64,000 bases of DNA, taken from NCBI RefSeq assembly GCF_051014445.1, contig NC_135141.1, positions 10,230,001 through 10,294,000 on the forward strand. The letters are read 5' to 3'. The position numbers and the translations under genes were made by a program. The stretch is from Colletes latitarsis (taxonomy: Eukaryota > Arthropoda > Insecta > Hymenoptera > Colletidae). A model generated the notes under the pieces. That model did no database searches and had not been told where the DNA came from. It saw only the letters and a program-made list of their open reading frames with translations. This document shows positions 1-11,379 of this stretch, in pieces; the first letter of the stretch is position 1; each line of letters begins with the position of its first letter.

Positions 1-2469
1 TAGGATATGGCAAACAAGTATGCGATAAATGCGAAAGTATGAGCCATATGAGGGCAAATCCCAGACATAACCCTGATCTAACCAGTGTTATCCTCCAAAA
101 TATACATCGAAACCAGGTTTAGTTGACTGTTTCAGTGTGGTACCACGTTACTACTTGATCGAAACCAGTAAAACCCTAGGATCTGGCCAACAAGTAAGCG
201 ATAAATGAGAAAGTATGAGCCAGGTGAGGGCAAATCCCAGAAATAACCCTGACCTAACCAGTGTCATCCTCTAAATTATTGATCCAATCCAAGTTTAATT
301 GACAGTTTCAGTGTGGTACCACATTACTACGTGATCCAAACCAGAAAACCCAGGGATTTGGCCAAGGGGTATGCGAAAGATGCGATAGTATGAGCCAGAT
401 GAAGGCAAATCCCAGACATAACCCTGACATAACCGGTGTTATCCTCTAAAATATACATTGAAACCAGGTCTAATTGACGGTTTCAGTGTGGTACGACATT
501 ACTACGTGATCATAACCAGAGGAAAACCCAGGATCTGGCGAACAAGTTTGCTATAAATGCGAAAGTATGAGCCAGATGTGGGCAAATCCCAGACATAACC
601 CATACCTAACCGGTGTTATCCTCTAAATTATTGATCCAATCCAAGTTTAATTGACTGTTTCAGTGTGGTACCACATTACTACCTGATCCAAACTAGAAAA
701 AGCCCAGGATCTGACCAACAAGTATGCGATAAATGCGAAATTATGAGCCAGATGAGGGCAAATCCTAGACATAACCATGACCTAGCCGGTGTTATCCTCT
801 AAAATATAGATCGAAACCAGATTTAATTTTCTGTTTCAGTGTGGTACCATGTTAGTACGTTATCGACACCAGGAGAAAACCCAGGATCTGGCCAAGATTT
901 ATGAGACAACAGCGAACGTATGTGCCAGATGAGGGCAAATCGCAGACGTAACCCGGACCTAACCGGTGATATCCTCTAAAATATTGATCCAATCCAGGTT
1001 TAATTGACTGTTTCAGTGTGGTACAACATTTACTACGTGATCCAAACCAGAAAACCCCATGATCTGGCCCTCAGGTATGCGAAAGATGCGAAAGTATGAG
1101 CCAGATGGTTGCAAATACCAGACCTAACACAAACCTAACCGTTGTTATCCTCTAAAATATTGTTCGAGTCCAGGTTTAATAGACTGTTTCAGTGTGGTAC
1201 CACATTACTACGTGATCCAAACCAGAAGAAAACCCAGGGTCTGGCCAACAAGTATGCGAAAAATGCGAAGGAATGAGCCAGATGAGTGCAAATCGCCTAT
1301 GTAAACGAGACCCAACCGGTGTTATCCTTTAAAATATTGATCGAGGGCTGGTTTAATTGACTGTTTCAGTGTGATACCACATTACTACGTGATCCAAGAC
1401 AGAAAGAGCCCAGGATCTGTCCAACAAGTATGCGAAGAATGCGAAATTATGAGCCAGATGAGGGCAAATCCTAGACATAACCAAGACGTAACCGGTGTTA
1501 TCATCTAGAATATCGATCGAAACCTGGTTTAATTGACTGTTTCAGTGTGGTACCACATTACTACGTGATCCAAACCAGAAGAAAACCCAGGGTCTGGCCA
1601 ACAAGTATGCGAAAAATGTGAAGGAATGAGCCAGATGAGGGCAAATCGCCTATCTAAACGAGACCCAACCGGTGTTATCCTTTAAAATATTGATCGAGGG
1701 CTGGTTTAATTGACTGTTTCAGTGTGATACCACATTACTACGTGATCCAAGACAGAAAGAGCCCAGGATCTGTCCAACAAGTATGCGAAGAATGCGAAAT
1801 TATGAGCCAGATGTGGGCAAATCGCAGACGTAACCCGGACCTAACCGGTGTTATCCTCCGAAATATATATCGTAACTAGGTTTAATTGACTGTTTCAGAG
1901 TGATATCACATTACTACGTGATCCAAACCAGTAAAAGCCCAGGATCTTGCCAACAGGTATGCGAAAGAAGCGAAAGTATGAGCCAGATGATTGCAATTCC
2001 CAGACCTAAAACAAACCTGACCGGTGTTATCCTTTAAAATATTGATAGAGGCCAGGATTCATTGACTGTTTCAGTGTGGTACCACATTACTACGTAATCC
2101 AAACCAGAAGAAAACCCAGGCCCTGGCCAACAAGTATGCGAAAAATGCGAAAGTATGAGCCTGATGAGGGCAAATCCCAGACATAAACCAGACCTAACCG
2201 TTGTTATCCTCTAAAATATTGTTTGAATCCAGGATGAATTGACTGTTTCAGTGTGGTACCACATTACTACGTAATCCAAACCAGAAGAAAACCCAGGCAC
2301 TGGCCAACAAGTATGCGAAAAATGCGAAAGTATGAGCCTGATGAGGGCAAATCCCAGACATAAACCAGACCTAACCGTCGTTATCCTCTAAAATATTGTT
2401 TGAATCCAGGTTGGATTGACTGTTTCAGTGTGGTTCCACATTACTACGTGATTCAAACCAGTAAAACCC
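1..2469 (+). repeat. 14-mer higher-order repeat, copy 1 (2,469 bp)
   Basis: The opening taggatatggcaaacaag recurs at 2470, and the two 2,469-bp stretches match almost base for base. 2,469/176 is 14.0 monomers. Differences are scattered single bases, for example acttgatcg near 153 against actttatcg near 2622. The unit contains a smaller internal duplication: the monomer pair starting near 1186 recurs 353 bp later (near 1539), including the unusual cgcctat...cgagaccc block. Confidence 0.92.
1286..1318 (+). repeat. Diverged internal block, cgcctat/cgagaccc type (example)
   Basis: Between a normal gcaaat and aaccggtgttatcc, the usual cccagacataacccagacct is replaced by cgcctatgtaaacgagaccc, and the monomer end becomes attgatcgagggctgg. 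Related blocks lie near 1643, 3755, 4112, 10862, 17141, 36591, 38868, 40435 and 44778. Confidence 0.8.
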
Positions 2470-4938
2470 TAGGATATGGCAAACAAGTATGCGATAAATG
2501 CGAAAGTATGAGCCATATGAGGGCAAATCCCAGACATAACCCTGATCTAACCAGTGTTATCCTCCAAAATATACATCGAAACCAGGTTTAGTTGACTGTT
2601 TCAGTGTGGTACCACGTTACTACTTTATCGAAACCAGTAAAACCCTAGGATCTGGCCAACAAGTAAGCGATAAATGAGAAAGTATGAGCCAGGTGAGGGC
2701 AAATCCCAGAAATAACCCTGACCTAACCAGTGTCATCCTCTAAATTATTGATCCAATCCAAGTTTAATTGACAGTTTCAGTGTGGTACCACATTACTACG
2801 TGATCCAAACCAGAAAACCCAGGGATTTGGCCAAGGGGTATGCGAAAGATGCGATAGTATGAGCCAGATGAAGGCAAATCCCAGACATAACCCTGACATA
2901 ACCGGTGTTATCCTCTAAAATATACATTGAAACCAGGTCTAATTGACGGTTTCAGTGTGGTACGACATTACTACGTGATCATAACCAGAGGAAAACCCAG
3001 GATCTGGCGAACAAGTTTGCTATAAATGCGAAAGTATGAGCCAGATGTGGGCAAATCCCAGACATAACCCATACCTAACCGGTGTTATCCTCTAAATTAT
3101 TGATCCAATCCAAGTTTAATTGACTGTTTCAGTGTGGTACCACATTACTACCTGATCCAAACTAGAAAAAGCCCAGGATCTGACCAACAAGTATGCGATA
3201 AATGCGAAATTATGAGCCAGATGAGGGCAAATCCTAGACATAACCATGACCTAGCCGGTGTTATCCTCTAAAATATAGATCGAAACCAGATTTAATTTTC
3301 TGTTTCAGTGTGGTACCATGTTAGTACGTTATCGACACCAGGAGAAAACCCAGGATCTGGCCAAGATTTATGAGACAACAGCGAACGTATGTGCCAGATG
3401 AGGGCAAATCGCAGACGTAACCCGGACCTAACCGGTGATATCCTCTAAAATATTGATCCAATCCAGGTTTAATTGACTGTTTCAGTGTGGTACAACATTT
3501 ACTACGTGATCCAAACCAGAAAACCCCATGATCTGGCCCTCAGGTATGCGAAAGATGCGAAAGTATGAGCCAGATGGTTGCAAATACCAGACCTAACACA
3601 AACCTAACCGTTGTTATCCTCTAAAATATTGTTCGAGTCCAGGTTTAATAGACTGTTTCAGTGTGGTACCACATTACTACGTGATCCAAACCAGAAGAAA
3701 ACCCAGGGTCTGGCCAACAAGTATGCGAAAAATGCGAAGGAATGAGCCAGATGAGTGCAAATCGCCTATGTAAACGAGACCCAACCGGTGTTATCCTTTA
3801 AAATATTGATCGAGGGCTGGTTTAATTGACTGTTTCAGTGTGATACCACATTACTACGTGATCCAAGACAGAAAGAGCCCAGGATCTGTCCAACAAGTAT
3901 GCGAAGAATGCGAAATTATGAGCCAGATGAGGGCAAATCCTAGACATAACCAAGACGTAACCGGTGTTATCATCTAGAATATCGATCGAAACCTGGTTTA
4001 ATTGACTGTTTCAGTGTGGTACCACATTACTACGTGATCCAAACCAGAAGAAAACCCAGGGTCTGGCCAACAAGTATGCGAAAAATGTGAAGGAATGAGC
4101 CAGATGAGGGCAAATCGCCTATCTAAACGAGACCCAACCGGTGTTATCCTTTAAAATATTGATCGAGGGCTGGTTTAATTGACTGTTTCAGTGTGATACC
4201 ACATTACTACGTGATCCAAGACAGAAAGAGCCCAGGATCTGTCCAACAAGTATGCGAAGAATGCGAAATTATGAGCCAGATGTGGGCAAATCGCAGACGT
4301 AACCCGGACCTAACCGGTGTTATCCTCCGAAATATATATCGTAACTAGGTTTAATTGACTGTTTCAGAGTGATATCACATTACTACGTGATCCAAACCAG
4401 TAAAAGCCCAGGATCTTGCCAACAGGTATGCGAAAGAAGCGAAAGTATGAGCCAGATGATTGCAATTCCCAGACCTAAAACAAACCTGACCGGTGTTATC
4501 CTTTAAAATATTGATAGAGGCCAGGATTCATTGACTGTTTCAGTGTGGTACCACATTACTACGTAATCCAAACCAGAAGAAAACCCAGGCCCTGGCCAAC
4601 AAGTATGCGAAAAATGCGAAAGTATGAGCCTGATGAGGGCAAATCCCAGACATAAACCAGACCTAACCGTTGTTATCCTCTAAAATATTGTTTGAATCCA
4701 GGATGAATTGACTGTTTCAGTGTGGTACCACATTACTACGTAATCCAAACCAGAAGAAAACCCAGGCACTGGCCAACAAGTATGCGAAAAATGCGAAAGT
4801 ATGAGCCTGATGAGGGCAAATCCCAGACATAAACCAGACCTAACCGTCGTTATCCTCTAAAATATTGTTTGAATCCAGGTTGAATTGACTGTTTCAGTGT
4901 GGTTCCACATTACTACGTGATTCAAAGCAGTAAAACCC
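2470..4938 (+). repeat. 14-mer higher-order repeat, copy 2 (2,469 bp)
   Basis: Near-identical copy of 1-2469. A third copy starts at 4939 with taggatatggc but leaves the pattern within about 12 bases. There it switches to a caacaggtatgcgaaagaagcg type also present inside the unit (near 4421), which is what unequal crossover between out-of-register monomers would leave. Confidence 0.92.
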
Positions 4939-5069
4939 TAGGATATGGCCAACAGGTATGCGAAAGAAGCGAAATTATGAGCCAGATGATTGCAAATACC
5001 AGACCTAACACAAACCTAACCGGTGTTATCCTCGAAAATATAGATCGAAACCAGATATAATTATCTGTT

Positions 5070-5570
5070 TCAGTGTGGTACGACATTACTACGTTATCCA
5101 AACCAGAAGAAAACCCAGGATCTGGCCAACAAGCATGAGAAAAAAGCGAACGTATGAGCCAGATGAGGGCAAATCGCAGACGTAACCCAGACCTAACCGG
5201 TGTTATCCTCTAAAATAGAGATCGAAACCAGGTTTAATTGACAGTTTCAGTGTGGTGCCACATTACTACGTTATCCAATCCAGAAGAAAACCCAGGAGCT
5301 GGCCAACAAGCATGAGAAAAAAGCGAACGTATGAGCCAGATGAGGGCAAATCCCAGACATAACCCAGACCTAACCGGTGTTATCCTCTAAAATATAGATC
5401 GAAACCAGGTTTAATTGACAGTTTCAGTGTGGTGCCACATTACTACGTTATCCAATCCAGAAGAAAACCCAGGAGCTGGCCAACATGCATGAGAAAAAAG
5501 CGAACGTATGAGCCAGATGAGGGCAAATCGCAGACGTAACCCAGACCTAACCGGTGTTAACATCTAAAAT
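5070..5570 (+). repeat. Run of three closely related monomers
   Basis: Three successive monomers share cagaagaaaacccagg, caa(c)-aagcatgagaaaaaagcg or its close variant, and gatgagggcaaatcg/ccca. The last two share the rare tgtggtgccaca palindrome variant at 5251 and 5428 (spacing 177) and the rare caggagctggcc. Confidence 0.75.
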
Positions 5571-5820
5571 ATTGAACCAATCCAGGTTTATTTGATTGTT
5601 TCAGTGGTGTACCACATTACTACGTGACCCAAACTAGAAAAAGCCCAGGATCTGACCAACAAGTATGCGATAAATGCGAAATTATGAGCCAGGTGAGGGC
5701 AAATCCTAGACATAACCAAGACTTAACCGGTGTTATCCTCTAAAATATTGATCCAATCCAAGTTTAATTTACAGTTTCAGTGTGGTACCAAATAACTACG
5801 TGATCCAAACCAGAAAACCT

Positions 5821-5900
5821 CAGGATCTGGCCAACAAGTATGCGATAATTGCGAAAGTGTGGTACCACATTACTACGTGATCCAAACCACAAAACTCCAG
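5821..5900 (+). repeat. Partial monomer: 99-bp internal deletion
   Basis: Successive palindromes start at 5781 and 5858, only 77 bp apart instead of 176; the next one at 6033 returns to normal spacing. The join runs from gcgaaagt straight into gtgtggtacc at about 5857. The trinucleotide agt occurs at both original edges, so a 3-bp microhomology-mediated deletion or replication slip is the simplest reading. Confidence 0.85.
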
Positions 5901-6092
5901 GATCTGGCCAACAGGCATGCGAAAGATGCGATAGTATGAGCCAGATGATGGCAAATCCCAGACATAACCCTGACCTTACCGGTGTTATCCTCTAAAATAT
6001 AAATCGAAACCAGGTTTAATTGACTGTTTCAGTGTGGTACCACATTACTGCGTGATCCAAACCAGAAATAGCCCACGATCTGGCCAGCAGGT

Positions 6093-6110
6093 ATGCGAAA
6101 GATGCGAAAG
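6093..6110 (+). repeat. 9-bp internal direct duplication (example)
   Basis: ATGCGAAAG occurs twice with no spacer (6093-6101 and 6102-6110). Many monomers keep this doubled form. Others vary one half, as in atgcgaaagatgcgatag, atgcgataaatgcgaaag or atgcgaatgatgcgaaag. It suggests that an old short tandem duplication is built into the founding monomer. Confidence 0.75.
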
Positions 6111-6549
6111 TATGAGCCAGATGACGGCAAATGCCAGACATAACCCAGACCCAACTGGTGTTATCCTCTAAAATATACATCGAAACCAGGTTTAATTGAC
6201 TGTTTCAGTGTGCTACGAGATTACTGCGTGATCCAATCAAGAAGAAAACCCAGGATCTGGCCAACAAGTGTGCGATTAATGCGAAAGTAAGAGCCACATG
6301 ATTGCAAATACCAGACCTAACACAAACCAAACCGGTGTTATCCTCTAAAATATAAATCGAAACCAGATTTAATTTTCTGTTTCAGTGTGGTACCACATTA
6401 CTACGTGATACAAACCAGAAATAAGCCAGGATCTGGCTAACAAGTATGCGAAAAATGCGAATGTATGAGCCAGATGAGAGCAAATCCCAGACATAACCCA
6501 GACCTAACCGGTGTTATCCTCTAAAATATAGATCGAAACCAGGTTTAAT

Positions 6550-6725
6550 TGACAGTTTCAGTGTGGTACCACATTTCTACGTGATACAAACCAGAAATAA
6601 CCCAGGATCTGCCTAACAAGTATGCGAATAAAGCGAATGTATGAGCCAGATGAGGGCAAATCCCAGACATAACCCAGACCTAACCGGTGTTATCCTCTAA
6701 AATATAGATCGAAACCAGGTTTAAT
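6550..6725 (+). repeat. Representative 176-bp monomer
   Basis: This monomer is a convenient phase reference. It begins with tgacagtttcag (most monomers read tgactgtttcag), carries the 12-bp palindrome at 6562-6573, then a catttctacg variant segment and the acccaggatctg core. A doubled gcga segment, gagccagatgagggcaaatccc, cagacataacc/cagacctaacc and ggtgttatcctctaaaata follow, and it ends in gatcgaaaccaggtttaat. The following monomer (from 6726) is almost the same sequence. Confidence 0.9.
6562..6573. repeat. 12-bp perfect palindrome in the monomer (example)
   Basis: TGTGGTACCACA equals its own reverse complement and contains GGTACC (KpnI). Most monomers carry it intact, so the array should cut into a 176-bp ladder. 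Substituted forms are TGTGCTACGACA (for example at 7091, 7268, 7445 and 7622), TGTGGTACGACA, TGTGGTATCACA and TGTTGAACCACA. The site could be a protein-binding dyad or a cruciform/hairpin nucleus; that is inference. Confidence 0.85.
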
Positions 6726-6929
6726 TGACAGTTTCAGTGTGGTACCACATTACTACGTGATCCAAACCAGAAATAACCCAGGATCTGCCTAACAAGTATG
6801 CGAATAAAGCGAATGTATGAGCCAGATGAGGGCAAATCCCAGACATAACCCAGACCTAACCGGTGTTATCCTCTAAAATATAGATCGAAACCAGGTTTAA
6901 TTGACAGTTTCAGTGTGGTACCACATTAC

Positions 6930-7640
6930 TACGTGATCCAAACCAGAAGAAAACCCAGGATCTGGCCAACTGGTATGTGAAAGATGCGATAGTATCAGCC
7001 TGATGATGGCAAATCCCAGACATAACCCTGACCTAACCGGTGTTATCCTCTAAAATATAAATCGAAACCAGGTTTAATTGACTGTTTCAGTGTGCTACGA
7101 CATTACTGCGTGATCCAAACCAGAAGAAAACCCAGGATCTGGCCAACTGGTATGTGAAAGATGCGATAGTATGAATCAGATGATGGCAAATCCCAGACAT
7201 AACCCTGACCCAACCGGTGTTATCCTCTAAAATATAAATCGAAACCAGGTTTAATTGACTGTTTCAGTGTGCTACGACATTACTGCGTGATCCAAACCAG
7301 AAGAAAACCCAGGATCTGGCCAACTGGTATGTGAAAGATGCGATAGTATGAATCAGATGATGGCAAATCCCAGACATAACCCTGACCCAACCGGTGTTAT
7401 CCTCTATAATATACATCGAAACCAGCTTTAATTGACTGTTTCAGTGTGCTACGACATTACTGCGTGATCCAAACCAGAAGAAAACCCAGGATCTGGCCAA
7501 CTGGTATGTGAAAAATGCGATAGTAAGAATCAGATGATGGCAAATCCCAGACATAACCCTGACCCAACCGGTGTTATCCTCTATAATATACATCGAAACC
7601 AGGTTTAATTGACTGTTCCAGTGTGCTACGACATTACTGC
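6930..7640 (+). repeat. Run of four 177-bp monomers with changed palindrome
   Basis: The changed palindrome TGTGCTACGACA lies at 7091, 7268, 7445 and 7622, exactly 177 bp apart. The first units also share ggccaactggtatgtgaaagatgcg and gatgatggcaaatccc. The extra base relative to the array comes from the agaagaaaaccc linker. Confidence 0.82.
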
Positions 7641-8530
7641 GTGATCCAAACCAGGAAAAACCCAGCATCTGGCCAACAAGTATGCGAAACATGCGACAGT
7701 ATGAGCCAGATGAGGGCAAACCCCAGACATAAGCCCGACGTAACCGGTGTTATCCTCTAAAATATACATCGAAACCAGGTTTAATTGACTGTTTCAGTGT
7801 GGTACCACATTTCTGCGTGATACAAACCAGAAATAAGCCAGGATCTGGCTAGCAAGTATGCGAAAAAAGCGAATGTATGAGCCAGATGAGGGCAAATCCC
7901 AGACATAACCCGGACCTAACCGGTGTTATCCTCTATAATATACATCGAAACCAGGTTTAATTGACTGTTTCAGTGTTCTACGACATTACTGCGTGATCCA
8001 AACCAGAAATAACCCAGGATCTGGCTAACAAGTATACGAAAAAAGCGAATGGATGAGCCAGATGAGGGCAAATCCCAGACATAACCCAGACCTAACCGGT
8101 GTTATCCACTAAAATATAGATCGAAACCAGGTTTAATTGACAGTTTCAGTGTGGTACCACATTACTACGTGATCCAAACCAGAAAACCCCAGGATTTGGC
8201 CAACAGGTATGCGAAAGATGCGACAGTATGAGCCAGATGAGGGCAAATGCCAGACATTACCCAGACATAACCGGTGTTATCCTCTAAAATAAACATCGAA
8301 ACCAGGTTTAATTGACAGTTTCTGTGTGGTACCACATTTCTGCGTGATCCAAACCAGAAATAGCCCAGGATCTGGCCAACAGGAATGCGAATGATGCGAA
8401 AGCATGAGACAAATGAGGGCAAATCCCAGACATAACCCAAGCCTAAGCGGTGTTATCCTCTAAAATATAGATCGAATCCATGTTTAGTGGACTGTTTCAG
8501 TATGGTACCACATTTCTACGTGATAAAAAC

Positions 8531-9234
8531 CAGAAATAACCCAGGATCTGGCTAACAAATATGCGAAAAAAGCGAATGTATGAGCCAGATGAGGGCAAAT
8601 CCCAGACATAACCCAGACCTAACCGGTGTTATCCTCTAAAATGTAGATCGAAACCAGGTTTAATTGACAGTTTCAGTGTGGTACCACATTACTACGTGAT
8701 CCATACCAGAAAACCCCAGGATCTGGCCAACAGGTATGCGAAAGATGCGATAGTATGAGCCTGATGAGGGCAAATCCCAGACATAACCCGGACCTAACCG
8801 GTGTTATCCTCTAAAATATAGATCGAAACCAGGTTTAATTGACTGTTTCAGTGTGCTACGACATTACTGCGTGATCCAAACCAGAAGAAAACCCAGGATC
8901 TGGCCAACTGGTATGTGAAAGATGCGATAGTATGAGCCAGATGATGGCAAATCCCAGACATAACCCCGACCTAACCGGTGTTTTCCCTAAAATATACATC
9001 GAAACCGGGTTTGATTGACTGTTTCAGTGTGCTACGACATTACTGCGTGATCCAAACCAGTAGAAAACCCAAGATCTGGCCAACTGGTATGTGAAAGATG
9101 CGATAGTATGAGCCAGATGATGGCAAATCCCAGACATAACCCTGACCTAACCGGTGTTATCCTCTAAAATATAAATCGAAACCAGGTTTAATTGACTGTT
9201 TCAGTGTGCTACGACATTACTGCGTGATCCAAAC
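8531..9234 (+). repeat. 4-mer higher-order repeat (704 bp)
   Basis: Starts at cagaaataacccagg followed by ctaacaaatatgcgaaaaaagcg. The four monomers include a gacagtttcag/cctgatgaggg type, a tgtgctacgaca type, and one with the shortened gtgttttccctaaaata end plus aaaccgggtttgatt. The same order recurs from 9235. Confidence 0.85.
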
Positions 9235-10113
9235 CAGAAATAACCCAGGATCTGGCTAACAAATATGCGAAAAAAGCGAATGTATGAGCCAGATGAGGGC
9301 AAATCCCAGACATAACCCAGACCTAACCGGTGTTATCCTCTAAAATGTAGATCGAAACCAGGTTTAATTGACAGTTTCAGTGTGGTACCACATTACTACG
9401 TGATCCAAACCAGAAAACCCCAGGATCTGGCCAACACGTATGCGAAAGATGCGATAGTATGAGCCTGATGAGGGCAAATCCCAGACATAACCCGGACCTA
9501 GCCGGTGTTATCCTCTAAAATATAGATCGAAACAAGGTTTAATTGACAGTTTCAGTGTGGTACCACATTACTACGTGATCCAAACCAGAAAACCCCAGGA
9601 TCTGGCCAACAGGTATGCGAAAGATGCGATAGTATGAGCCTGATGAGGGCAAATCCCAGACATAACCCGGACCTAACCGGTGTTATCCTCTAAAATATAG
9701 ATCGAAACCAGGTTTAATTGACTGTTTCAGTGTGCTACGACATTACTGCGTGATCCAAACCAGAAGAAAACCCAGGATCTGGCCAACTGGTATGTGAAAG
9801 ATGCGATAGTATGAGCCAGATGATGGCAAATCCCAGACATAACCCCGACCTAACCGGTGTTTTCCCTAAAATATACATCGAAACCGGGTTTGATTGACTG
9901 TTTCAGTGTGCTACGACATTACTGCGTGATCCAAACCAGTAGAAAACCCAAGATCTGGCCAACTGGTATGTGAAAGATGCGATAGTATGAGCCAGATGAT
10001 GGCAAATCCCAGACATAACCCTGACCTAACCGGTGTTATCCTCTAAAATATAAATCGAAACCAGGTTTAATTGACTGTTTCAGTGTGCTACGACATTACT
10101 GCGTGATCCAAAC
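9235..10113 (+). repeat. 5-mer version of the preceding 4-mer (879 bp)
   Basis: Matches 8531-9234 monomer by monomer but holds one extra copy of the agaaaaccccagg/cctgatgaggg monomer, so the next restart (10114) comes after 879 bp instead of 704. A further partial copy runs from 10114 to about 10520 and then diverges at gatgatgccaaat. Monomers of this type appear again near 15985-16380, including gttttccctaaaata near 16136. Confidence 0.83.
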
Positions 10114-10772
10114 CAGAAATAACCCAGGATCTGGCTAACAAATATGCGAAAAAAGCGAATGTATGAGCCAGATGAGGGCAAATCCCAGACATAACCCAGA
10201 CCTAACCGGTGTTATCCTCTAAAATGTAGATCGAAACCAGGTTTAATTGACAGTTTCAGTGTGGTACCACATTACTACGTGATCCAAACCAGAAAACCCC
10301 AGGATCTGGCCAACACGTATGCGAAAGATGCGATAGTATGAGCCTGATGAGGGCAAATCCCAGACATAACCCGGACCTAGCCGGTGTTATCCTCTAAAAT
10401 ATAGATCGAAACCAGGTTTAATTGACAGATTCAGTGTGGTACCACATTACTACGTGATCCAAACCAGAAAACCCCAGGATCTGGCCAACAGGTATGCGAA
10501 AGATGCGATAGTATGAGCCAGATGATGCCAAATCCCAGACATAACCCTGACCTAACCGGTGTTATCCTCTAAAATATTGATCCAATCCTAGATTAATTGA
10601 CTGTTTCAGTGTGGTACCACATTGCTACGTGTTCCAGACTAGAAAGAGCCCAGGATCTAGCCAACAGGTATGCGAGAAATGGGAAAGTATGAGACAGATC
10701 AGGGCAAATCCCAGACATAAGCCATAGAGCCGGTGCTATCCTCTAAAATATAGATCGAAACCAGGTTTAGTT

Positions 10773-10796
10773 GACTATATCGGGGTTATCGAAACC
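10773..10796 (+). repeat. Palindrome-less short monomer, junction 1
   Basis: Reads gactatatcggggttatcgaaacc. The segment between the lead and aaacc is 18 bp shorter than usual and the palindrome is absent. Its lead (gactatatcgg) is itself unusual, and the preceding unit has the rare gccatagagccggtgct. The sister copy is at 17050. Confidence 0.85.
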
Positions 10797-11379
10797 TGAT
10801 GAAAACCCAGGATCTGGCCAAGAATTATGAGAAAAATGCGAACGTATGAGCAAGGTGAGGGCAAGTCGCCTATCTAATCGAGACCCAACCGGTGTTATCC
10901 TTTAAAATATTGATCGTGGCCTGGTTTAATTGACTGTTACAGTGTGGTACTACATTACTACGCGATCCAAGCCAGAAAGAGCCCAGGATCTGGCCAACCA
11001 TTATGCGAAGAATGCGAAATTATGAGCCAGATGAGGGCAAATCTCAGACATTACCCAGACATAACCGGTGTTATCCACTAAAATATAAATCGAAACCAGG
11101 TTTAATTGACTGTTTCAGTGTGGTACCACATTACTGCGTGATCCCAACCAGAAATAGCCCAGGATCTGGCCAACAAGTATGCGAAAGTAGCGATAGTATG
11201 AGCCTGATGAGGGCAAATCCGAGACAAAACCCTGACCTAACCGTTGTTATCCTCTAAAATATACATCGAAACCAGGTTTAATTGACTGTTTCAGTATGGT
11301 ACGACATAACTACGTGATCCAGACCAGAGGAAAACCCAGGATCGGGCGAACAAGTTTGCGAGAGTAGCGAATGTATGAG

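Larger units (their letters stand above)
6420..6956 (+). repeat. Run of three near-identical monomers
   Basis: Consecutive units share aaataacccaggatctg, the rare ctgcctaacaag (6605 and 6781, spacing 176) and gcgaataaagcgaatg. They are much closer to each other than to the array average, indicating local monomer-by-monomer amplification. Confidence 0.8.
4939..8530 (+). repeat. Mixed satellite with short-range homogenised runs
   Basis: No long higher-order repeat was found here. Instead there are runs of adjacent near-identical monomers, listed separately (about 5070-5570, 6420-6956 and 6930-7640), one partial monomer at 5857, and ordinary mixed monomers between. No gene or other element is seen. 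Confidence 0.8.

Noticed and set aside
1162..1171. tRNA gene around the GTTCGAGTCC motif
   Set aside because: No cloverleaf stems, no properly spaced A box and no acceptor pairing could be drawn; only a B-box-like motif within the satellite.
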